Source of the DNA: DASPLH01 sp035627675
Lineage (GTDB): Bacteria > Acidobacteriota > Terriglobia > Terriglobales > Acidobacteriaceae
Assembly: GCA_035627675.1 (NCBI GenBank)
Contig: DASPLH010000247.1
Coordinates: forward strand, 1 to 10,905
Length of the DNA stretch: 10,905 bases
Reading direction: 5' to 3'
The position numbers and the translations under genes are program-made. How positions within the stretch are numbered: position 1 is the stretch's first letter; every line of letters begins with the position of its first letter. Below the pieces are notes generated by a model. The model searched no databases. It saw only the letters and a list, made by a program, of their open reading frames with translations, and had not been told where the DNA came from. Positions 1-5,376 of this stretch are shown here, piece by piece.

Positions 1-236
1 GGGGAGCCCTCGTGATCGGCACCGCCGATAACGTCCTCTACCCCATGCTGGTGGGAAAAGACCTGCGCCTGCACACGATCGTGGTTTTCTTCTCGGTGCT
101 CGGGGGAGTCGCTGCGTTTGGCGCGTCAGGACTCGTGATCGGTCCCGTCATCTTCGCGATTGCGGACGCCCTGATCGACATCTGGCAACGCCGTTCCTCC
201 CGAGTGGAGCGCACACCGGGCTCCATGGCGGCATAA
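1..236 (+). CDS. AI-2E family transporter (PerM/UPF0118), C-terminal fragment
   Basis: This is the 3' end of a gene that begins left of the window. The reading frame is open from the first bases (codons in phase with position 3) to a TAA at 234-236, giving about 77 residues. The segment IGTADNVLYPMLVGK, followed by LHTIVVFFSVLGG and GLVIGPVIFAIADAL, matches the conserved last transmembrane region of AI-2E-family permeases: a D-N-x-L-x-P motif, an L-H-T motif, then two hydrophobic helices with a G-P. Members are multi-pass inner-membrane proteins, some exporting autoinducer-2 and others acting as ion antiporters; the substrate here cannot be told. The tail after IWQRR is short, polar and probably cytoplasmic. 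The gene converges on the DUF503 gene with only 20 bases between the stop codons, and no clear terminator lies in that gap. The GTG at position 12 is internal, not a start. Confidence 0.8.
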   Translation, partial: GALVIGTADNVLYPMLVGKDLRLHTIVVFFSVLGGVAAFGASGLVIGPVIFAIADALIDIWQRRSSRVERTPGSMAA

Positions 237-256
237 CGCACGAAAACGTAGAGCAC

Positions 257-547
257 TCAAACGAAGTCGAGGAACGAATCCACCACCTCTGCGCCCGTGT
301 TGTTGGCGTAGCGCACGGCTGCGCTCTCCACGTTCTTCATGAGGCCATCGAGATAGTCGCGCGAATCCGAGATGCTGACTACGCCGATGGTCGCGCGCTG
401 CCACAGGTCCGAAACCTCGATCTCGGCCACGGCCACGTTGAACGCGGCGCGGAGCTTGTCCTTGAGGCTGCGAACGACCTGGCGCTTGTCTTTGAGCGAC
501 TGCGCACCTTCAATCCGCAGCTCGAGCGTCAGATGAGCGATAGGCAC
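257..547 (-). CDS. ylxP: DUF503 family protein, YlxP-like
   Basis: This small protein of 96 residues has the size and pattern of the DUF503/YlxP family. The GAQSLKDKRQVVRSLKDKLR block (residues 14-33) is the family hallmark, followed by FNVAVAEIEVSDLWQRA and a GVVSIS strand. In Bacillus and many other bacteria ylxP lies in the nusA-infB-rbfA cluster, where a role in ribosome maturation is suspected; the biochemical function is not firmly known. Here it lies about 5 kb downstream of infB on the same strand, with unrelated genes in between. I chose the GTG at 547 because homology begins at PIAHLTLEL. An in-frame TTG at 607 would add 20 residues that do not look conserved. No clear Shine-Dalgarno precedes the GTG. 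A TACACT hexamer ends 10 bases upstream of it, so a leaderless or short-leader transcript is possible. Confidence 0.85.
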   Translation of the reverse strand: MPIAHLTLELRIEGAQSLKDKRQVVRSLKDKLRAAFNVAVAEIEVSDLWQRATIGVVSISDSRDYLDGLMKNVESAAVRYANNTGAEVVDSFLDFV

Positions 548-651
548 GCCGTCGAGTGTAGAACAGTTGCCCCCGAACCCGTACCCCGGCAGACGAACGT
601 CAGCCAAGCCCGCCCCCGACTTCGCCGAGCCGAAGGCGGAGCTAAGGCGGG

Positions 652-721
652 GTCGCCGGGCGCCCCGCCCGCACCCGAGCGCGGGGAGGCGCAGCCTCCG
701 AGGCCTGTCACGCCCGGCGAC
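652..721. repeat. Nested inverted-repeat element between ybaK-like gene and ylxP
   Basis: Two perfect 11-base arms, GTCGCCGGGCG at 652-662 and its reverse complement at 711-721, enclose 48 bases. Inside are two further hairpins: CCCCGC (663-668) pairing with GCGGGG (681-686), and GGAGGC-GCA-GCCTCC (685-690 with 694-699). They overlap by two bases, so a three-way junction is possible after slight trimming. A smaller hairpin, CTTCG-CCGAGC-CGAAG (620-635), lies beside it on the ylxP side. No T-run follows on either strand, so it does not look like an intrinsic terminator. It may be a dispersed palindromic element or a structured 5' leader of ylxP. Confidence 0.65.
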
Positions 722-751
722 AAGAAGCCGTAAACCACCCTCACCGGGAAT

Positions 752-1255
752 TCACGAAGCCCGCCGGCTCTCGGCGTGCAGTTCGGCAGGCGTGCGCGTC
801 CCGATGCGCAACACCTGTGGAGCCACAAGCCTGCCGAAATCCTCGTACTCCAGCCGGATCAACTCCCGATGGGTGCCTGCGTTGAACGCAATCTCTTTGT
901 CTTTCGTCAGCTCTTCGTCCACGTACACAGGCAAGTTGTAGAGATTGCCGAACGGCGGCATCGCTCCGAGTTCGCAATCCGGGAAGACGTGCGCGAACTG
1001 CCGCTCGCTCGCGATTTCGATTTCCTCTGCGCCCAGCGCAGCCTTCATCGCGCGAAGATCCACGTGCATCGGGCCCGGCACCACGGCCATTGCGAGCAAG
1101 CCGTCCACTATGACCATGACAGTCTTCGCGATCAGCTTGCCTGGGATATGCGTGATCTGGGCGATGCCGCCGGCTGTGTAGGCCAGCGAGTGGGTAATGG
1201 TGACGTATCGAATGTGGTTGGTATCGAGATATTCCTTGAGTCTGCTGGTCGGCAT
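752..1255 (-). CDS. YbaK/EbsC-type aminoacyl-tRNA deacylase
   Basis: This protein of 167 residues is a free-standing YbaK/prolyl-tRNA-synthetase-associated (INS-like) domain. Such proteins hydrolyse mischarged aminoacyl-tRNAs in trans in the cytoplasm. Visible family features are HSLAYTAGGIAQ (22-33), the conserved lysine in LIAKTVMV (K44, the position essential in YbaK/ProXp enzymes), VVPGPMHVDL (58-67), and the G-x-x-P-P-F-G loop GAMPPFGN (97-104). A C-terminal FNAGTHRELIRLEYEDF segment (124-140) follows. The start at 1255 is well supported by an AAAGGAGG Shine-Dalgarno eight bases upstream; an in-frame extension to 1288 would run through that site and is rejected. The mischarged tRNA substrate (Pro, Ala, Cys or other) cannot be read from the sequence. 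The gene follows the kinase gene by 217 bases and may have its own promoter, although none is clear. Confidence 0.88.
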   Translation of the reverse strand: MPTSRLKEYLDTNHIRYVTITHSLAYTAGGIAQITHIPGKLIAKTVMVIVDGLLAMAVVPGPMHVDLRAMKAALGAEEIEIASERQFAHVFPDCELGAMPPFGNLYNLPVYVDEELTKDKEIAFNAGTHRELIRLEYEDFGRLVAPQVLRIGTRTPAELHAESRRAS

Positions 1256-1452
1256 GAAGCCTCCTTTCCAACTCAGCAGGAGCTGCACAGCACTCGTCTA
1301 ACGGAAGGCTGATGGCGTCGCGAGAGACGCGGGCTGGGACGCGCTTGCCACAACAACCTCCGGGAGAGGCCGCACGGTCCGGAAAGGGCCGGAGGACACG
1401 ATCCACCTTTTCCCGAGCGGCTTCAAGTGCGGAAGACATAAGCCCGTGTGTG

Positions 1453-1472
1453 CCGGTCCCAAGGTGGGCCGG
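1453..1472 (-). terminator. Imperfect hairpin directly after the kinase stop codon
   Basis: CCGG-T-CCC (1453-1460) pairs with GGG-CCGG (1466-1472) across a five-base loop with one bulged base. It starts immediately after the TGA of the kinase gene. No T-run follows on the minus strand, so if it terminates or protects a transcript it does not do so as a canonical intrinsic terminator. Confidence 0.3.
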
Positions 1473-3902
1473 TCAGGCTCCCTTCAGGCCGATGCGCTTC
1501 AGCAGAGCGTCGAACCTGGGATCGCCTCGCAGGTTGTCGAACGCCGGATCTGTGCCTATGTACTGTAGTTGCAGGTCGTGGACTTCGTACGCTTGCTCCA
1601 GCAGCGCGAAGGCTCGATCTCTCTGGTCAAGCGCGGCGTGGAGCACCGCCAGCTCCCCCGGGGACACATAGTCCCTGGCGGTCCGGATTCGTTTGAGGAC
1701 TGCCAAGGCCTTCTCTCGGTCGCCGGCTTTCGCATAAGCCGCACCAAGGAAGATCTGCGTGCCGGGCGAGTCGAGACCGGACTTGGCGGCTTGTTGGTAG
1801 GACGCAATTGCGTCCGCATACATGCCCTTGGCCGCGTACGTGTAGCCAAGCAGGAGGTGCGCCAATGCGTAGTCCTGGTCGCGTTGCAACGTGTGCTTCA
1901 AGCTCTCGATTGCTTCATCGTAGCGGCGGGCAAAATACAACCGGTAGCCGACGTTCGCGTGGATCATCAGGGAGAGCGGATCGAGCTCGCGCGCGCGCCG
2001 GATCGAGGCGATGCTCTCTTCGTGACGTCCGACCACGGCGAGATAGGCGGAGTACGCGTTGTGAGCGGCGGCGAGGTTCGGGTTCAGCTCGATGGCACGC
2101 CTGAATTCCCGCTCGGCCTGGGCCCATTCCCAAGCGTCCGTTTTGATGTTGGCCAGGATGTAGTGGGCGTCCGCGAGATTCTGGTCCAACTCCAGCGCCC
2201 GGCGCGCGGCGGCTTCGGCGGCGGTCTTGAATTCACCGGGGTCAAGGAGGCCGTTGCCGATCAGGCTCTTGTAGCTTCCGGCGAGATAGGCATAGGCGAG
2301 CGCGTAATTGGGATCGAGGACGATTGCCTGCTGGTAGTAGTCGATCGCCTTTCTGGAGTTTTCGTTTCCGCCTTTTCGCCAAAGGGCGCGTCCCTTCAGC
2401 AGCAGTTCGTAAGCCTGCGGATTCGCCGTCTCGCGTTTCACCAGCTGTTCGGTCTGTCCGGCGCTCAATTTCCGCCTGAGCCTGCGGGCGATCTCCTCGG
2501 AGACGTCGCTCTGCACCGCCAGCCAGCCTTCGGCGCGCCGCGTGTACTGTCCGCCCCAAAGGCGCGTGCTGTCGCGAGCGCTCACCACCTCGGCGCTGAT
2601 CTGGAGATTGTCCTCCCGCTGGGTGATGCGGCCGGCGACGATGGCTTCGACGCCAAGCTCGCGCGCCACGGCCTTCGGATCGACGGCGCCGGATCTATAG
2701 CGTGAGGTGGAACTGCGGGATATGACCTTCAGCCCCGGCAGTTGAGCGAGATTGTTGATGATGCCTTCGCTGAGGCCATCGGCAAGGTACTCCAACTCCG
2801 GGTCGTTGCTCGCATTCGCGAATGGCAGGACGGCGATCGAATTGATTTCCTCCCCTTCCATCGCGCCAGAGTACCGGGACCAGAACAAATATGTGGCGAG
2901 CAACGCGACGGTAATCAGCGCGGCTGCCACAACCGGCGCGCGACCGACGTACGGCCGCGATACGGGCGCGCCGATCCCCGGAGGCTGTCGCGTCTCCAAT
3001 CCTGACACCTGGGAACAGTTGCGCTCAAACTCGGCCTCGAACTCCAACCGCCTCGACAGGCTCTTCAGGTCGGAAGCGAGATCTTCGGCGGATTGATAAC
3101 GCTCGTCGGCGTCCTTTTGAAGCGCTTTGGTGATGATGCGGATGAGCTCAGCCGGAGTGTGCTGGGGGTAATCCGCACGATCGGGGACATCCGACTTGAG
3201 GATCGCTGCAAGGATATCGCTGGTCGTCTCGCCTTCGAACGGACGCCGCCCCGTAACCATCTCGTACAGCACGACTCCCAGGCTCCATATGTCCGTGCGT
3301 GCATCGACATTCTGCGATCGAACCTGCTCGGGCGACATGTAAGGCAGGGTTCCGACGAGAACGCCTGGCGTCGTGCTCGAGAGCCCCGCGGTCGTGACCG
3401 AATCGGCGTCGGGCAGTCGCGGCTCGGTCAATTTCGCCAGGCCAAAGTCCAACACCTTCACGAGATGGTCGGGCCGGATCATGATGTTTTCCGGCTTGAT
3501 GTCGCGATGGACAATGCCGGCCGAATGCGCCGCGCCCATCGCGCAACTCACCTGGTACGCGATATCCACGATCCGCCGTACCGGCAACGGCCCATTGCAG
3601 AGATGCTGGCGCAGCGACTCGCCCTCGATGAACTCGGAGGCGATGAAGTAACGGTCGTCCGCGGTCCCGATCTCGTAGATGGTCAGGATGTTCGGATGGT
3701 TGAGACTGGAGGCGGCGTGAGCTTCCCGCTCGAAACGGCGCAGATTCTCGGGATTGCGCGCGGCGGCAGGCGTCAGAACTTTGATCGCCACCCGGCGGCG
3801 GAGCACCGTGTCGTGCGCGAGATGAACCTCGCCCATGCCGCCCACGCCGAGCACGGATTCGATCTCGTATCGTCCAAAGCCACTTTGAGCCGGTTGAGGC
3901 AT
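1473..3902 (-). CDS. Membrane-anchored Ser/Thr protein kinase with TolB-like and TPR domains
   Basis: This protein of 809 residues has an N-terminal Hanks-type kinase (about 11-285). The catalytic elements are intact: glycine loop GVGGMGEV (19-26), lysine K41 in VAIKV, a glutamate in the alpha-C region (E60), HRDIKPEN (132-139), DFG (152-154), a Ser/Thr-rich activation loop (168-178), then GTLPYMSPEQ (184-193) and the helix-F aspartate D204. A hydrophobic segment at 322-342 is the single predicted membrane span. After it comes a TolB/FlgO-like domain (about 355-475), beginning SIAVLPFANASNDPE with YLADGLSEGI, and then TPR repeats (about 496-790) with recurring A-x-x-x-Y/F and LDPN-type turns. 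If the kinase is cytoplasmic, the TolB and TPR parts should be periplasmic and act as a sensor or scaffold. This domain order is frequent in Acidobacteria. The ATG at 3902 fits the start of the kinase fold; the upstream GGGATGAC is only a weak ribosome-binding site. The phosphorylation targets are unknown. Confidence 0.93.
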   Translation of the reverse strand: MPQPAQSGFGRYEIESVLGVGGMGEVHLAHDTVLRRRVAIKVLTPAAARNPENLRRFEREAHAASSLNHPNILTIYEIGTADDRYFIASEFIEGESLRQHLCNGPLPVRRIVDIAYQVSCAMGAAHSAGIVHRDIKPENIMIRPDHLVKVLDFGLAKLTEPRLPDADSVTTAGLSSTTPGVLVGTLPYMSPEQVRSQNVDARTDIWSLGVVLYEMVTGRRPFEGETTSDILAAILKSDVPDRADYPQHTPAELIRIITKALQKDADERYQSAEDLASDLKSLSRRLEFEAEFERNCSQVSGLETRQPPGIGAPVSRPYVGRAPVVAAALITVALLATYLFWSRYSGAMEGEEINSIAVLPFANASNDPELEYLADGLSEGIINNLAQLPGLKVISRSSTSRYRSGAVDPKAVARELGVEAIVAGRITQREDNLQISAEVVSARDSTRLWGGQYTRRAEGWLAVQSDVSEEIARRLRRKLSAGQTEQLVKRETANPQAYELLLKGRALWRKGGNENSRKAIDYYQQAIVLDPNYALAYAYLAGSYKSLIGNGLLDPGEFKTAAEAAARRALELDQNLADAHYILANIKTDAWEWAQAEREFRRAIELNPNLAAAHNAYSAYLAVVGRHEESIASIRRARELDPLSLMIHANVGYRLYFARRYDEAIESLKHTLQRDQDYALAHLLLGYTYAAKGMYADAIASYQQAAKSGLDSPGTQIFLGAAYAKAGDREKALAVLKRIRTARDYVSPGELAVLHAALDQRDRAFALLEQAYEVHDLQLQYIGTDPAFDNLRGDPRFDALLKRIGLKGA

Positions 3903-4007
3903 GCCGTCATCCCATCTGGCGGTGCGTAACCGTGAAGTACGCCTCTATCTCGGCCTGTTGCGAGGAGAGGGCAGCGGATTCGGGCATGCATCTTACCACC
4001 GGGCCGC

Positions 4008-4030
4008 AGCCTGACCGCTCAGGCTTCTTT
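4008..4030 (+). terminator. Perfect hairpin between dinB-like and kinase genes
   Basis: AGCCTGA (4008-4014), loop CCGC, TCAGGCT (4019-4025) forms a perfect 7-bp stem. The T-rich tail TCTTT (4026-4030) lies on the plus strand, while both flanking genes are on the minus strand. It starts 21 bases after the stop of the DinB-like gene. On the minus strand it has no T-run, so it could be a weak gene-end structure there. On the plus strand it has the form of an intrinsic terminator that would stop antisense transcription leaving the kinase gene. Confidence 0.4.
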
Positions 4031-4045
4031 CGCCCCGCGGGCCAC

Positions 4046-4546
4046 TCACTCGAACGCCCGCTTCATCCGCGGTAAGCCCATAGCCCTGCGCCACAGGGAA
4101 ACCTGTCCGATGTGGTTCGCCGTGTGCCCTACCAGCACTTGCGTCAGCGCGTGGCGCACGGTCGGAAACACGTACAGGTACGACTCGTCGGGAAACGGTT
4201 GATCCAACCGAGAATCATCCAGTCGATCAACCGCCTGCGCGATCCGAGACTGGGCATCGCCGAGAATTGCCAGGGCCTCGTCTTTGGTTGCATACATGGC
4301 GACATCCGCGACCGGCATACTGCCCGTCCCAAACCGCTTCGCCCAGTCATTCGGCAACCATTCAGGCACTCCGATGACGCCACCGAGCAGTTGACACGCA
4401 TGCGTGAGGTGACCGAGGACCCAGGCCGGATGATTCATAACCCCGTTCGGCTGGGCGACCATATCAGAAGCAGACACGTCTGCAACCTGTTCGCGCAGAA
4501 AGTCGAGACAGTAGGCAAAGCTGTGGAGGACGGGCTTCATCGTCAT
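4046..4546 (-). CDS. DinB-like superfamily protein (putative metal-dependent)
   Basis: This protein of 166 residues has the four-helix DinB/YfiT-like pattern. HPAWVLGHLTHA (39-50) supplies histidines H46 and H49, and a C-terminal G-H-T-A-N-H-I-G-Q motif (140-148) supplies H141 and H145. These would form the usual His triad that binds a divalent metal. WRRAMGLPR (152-160) is also typical of the family's C terminus. DinB-fold proteins include thiol-dependent S-transferases (for example bacillithiol or mycothiol enzymes) and many uncharacterised members, so no reaction is assigned. The start at 4546 has GAGAAGGTG about seven bases upstream; an ATG two codons later is possible. The name comes from the fold family, not from the DNA polymerase also called DinB. 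Neighbouring genes give no functional clue. Confidence 0.85.
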   Translation of the reverse strand: MTMKPVLHSFAYCLDFLREQVADVSASDMVAQPNGVMNHPAWVLGHLTHACQLLGGVIGVPEWLPNDWAKRFGTGSMPVADVAMYATKDEALAILGDAQSRIAQAVDRLDDSRLDQPFPDESYLYVFPTVRHALTQVLVGHTANHIGQVSLWRRAMGLPRMKRAFE

Positions 4547-4582
4547 GCAGACACCTTCTCAGGACAGAAAAGCAGGCGCGGA

Positions 4583-4588
4583 ACTATA
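4583..4588 (-). promoter_or_regulatory. Possible -10 element for the DinB-like gene
   Basis: On the minus strand the hexamer TATAGT (five of six matches to TATAAT) lies about 37 bases upstream of the DinB-like start codon, in an otherwise GC-rich stretch. No convincing -35 hexamer is seen at the usual distance, so this remains a candidate only. Confidence 0.3.
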
Positions 4589-4662
4589 ACGCGGATTGAC
4601 TGCCGCATCCTTCGAAATGTTGATCGTTACCGCCAGCTCCGGTGTCTATCTGTGTATGCCGG

Positions 4663-4705
4663 GGTGCCCCAGGTTCCGTGCCGTGCTTTTCGGCGCTAAC
4701 CTGGG
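4663..4705 (-). repeat. REP-like palindromic unit, left copy
   Basis: This 43-bp unit begins GGTGCCCC and ends CTAACCTGGG. CCCAGGTT and AACCTGGG form the outer 8-bp stem, and GTGCCG with CGGCGC forms an inner stem with one mismatch around a TGCTTTT loop. It is the reverse complement of the unit at 5267-5309 except for one base. The conserved GGTGC flank is on the side away from the transposase gene. The stop codon of the RAYT reading frame lies inside this unit. Confidence 0.85.
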
Positions 4706-5231
4706 CCAGCGACGCTTCTCGAGTTGCCCCTTGCCTTTGCTGTCCAACAAGACTCGATCTCCACTCCGCCGCGTTCTCCCAGCGCGTAGTGACGAAAGCT
4801 GCTCCACGGCCAGTCCTCTGGGCGTTGACACAGACCGCGCTTTACGGGGTTGCGATGGATGTAGCGCAGCTTTTCGGTGAATTCCTCGTAATCGCGAATA
4901 TTGCGGTCATAGTAACGCTTCTGCCAGAACGCGTTTTCACGTCCGTTCTCGGATCGAACAACGCGCGCCTGCTTTGTGAACGACAGCTTCAGCAAGCGGA
5001 TTGCGTCGGCCAACGTCGCTCGGTCTGGTTCGCTCAGCAGCAAGTGAACATGCTCGGCATGACTACGTATCCGTAGACGCGCATGTTGAAACGAACGCGC
5101 ATGGATTCGAGTCTTTCGATGAAAAGACTGCACAGCACGGGATCGACTAGCTTCTGCTTCCGGCGATAACAGCTAAACGTTACGAAATGCGACTGGCCGG
5201 ATTCGTGAAGTCGCTTGAGCCCATGGGTCAC
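4696..5231 (-). pseudogene. REP-associated tyrosine transposase (RAYT, Y1/IS200-like), frameshifted
   Basis: Two overlapping frames together give a complete RAYT of about 178 residues. The N-terminal frame (from GTG at 5231) contains HESGQSHFVTFSCYRRKQ and ends in YGYVVMP. The second frame continues EHVHLLLSEPDR and runs to a TAG at 4696. In the joined protein the HUH metal site is H61-V-H63 and the nucleophilic tyrosine is Y124 in KLRYIHRNPVKRGL, followed by WPWSSFRHYALGE, the usual RAYT C-terminal signature. The frames meet at about 5053-5057, where the DNA reads ATGCCGAG instead of the expected ATGCCGGAG. Loss of one G puts the HUH motif out of frame with the N terminus. RAYTs are single-strand DNA nucleases and transferases that act on REP hairpins, and this gene is flanked by such units. 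It is most likely inactive unless the missing base is an assembly error. Confidence 0.85.
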
Positions 5232-5266
5232 GGGGTGAAACTAATTCAGTGCAGAGGAATTGACAA

Positions 5267-5309
5267 CCCAGGTTAGCGCCGAAAAGCACGGCGCGGAACC
5301 TGGGGCACC
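5267..5309 (+). repeat. REP-like palindromic unit, right copy
   Basis: This is the inverted partner of the unit at 4663-4705, with 42 of 43 bases identical. It has a perfect two-part stem: CCCAGGTT with AACCTGGG outside, and GCGCCG with CGGCGC inside, closing an AAAAGCA loop. The asymmetric bulges (A on one side, GG on the other) are what REP-binding transposases commonly tolerate. The conserved GGGGCACC flank again points away from the RAYT gene, so the pair is symmetric about it. Confidence 0.85.
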
Positions 5310-5321
5310 ACGCGTGATTCG

Positions 5322-5354
5322 TCCTAAACGAAAGCCCCGCCTTGCGGCGGGGCT
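5322..5354 (-). terminator. Rho-independent terminator of the rimP-nusA-infB operon
   Basis: Read on the minus strand, AGCCCCGCC, a GCAA tetraloop and GGCGGGGCT form a perfect 9-bp stem (5354-5333), followed directly by TTCGTTTAGG. It begins 22 bases after the infB stop codon. The strong GC stem, the GNRA loop and the T-rich tail make this a confident intrinsic terminator and mark the end of the operon. Confidence 0.88.
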
Positions 5355-5376
5355 GAATACTTCCGGCTGAACCGAA

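Noticed and set aside
548..607. A 20-residue N-terminal extension of ylxP from TTG at 607
   Set aside because: The added residues are not like the family, whose N terminus starts at the first beta strand (PIAHLTLEL).
741..1439. A 232-codon minus-strand frame overlapping the ybaK-like gene
   Set aside because: It is out of frame with a well-supported YbaK domain that has a strong Shine-Dalgarno. Its product is Arg/Ala-rich without motifs.
1569..3929. Long plus-strand frames opposite the kinase gene (1569-2705 and 3093-3929)
   Set aside because: They lie antisense to a kinase with complete catalytic motifs, have no family resemblance, and are explained by codon bias.
4663..5309. A complete IS200/IS605 insertion sequence
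   Set aside because: The protein has the RAYT C-terminal signature. The ends are inverted palindromic REP units and not the subterminal direct-orientation hairpins of IS200/IS605, and no tnpB is present.
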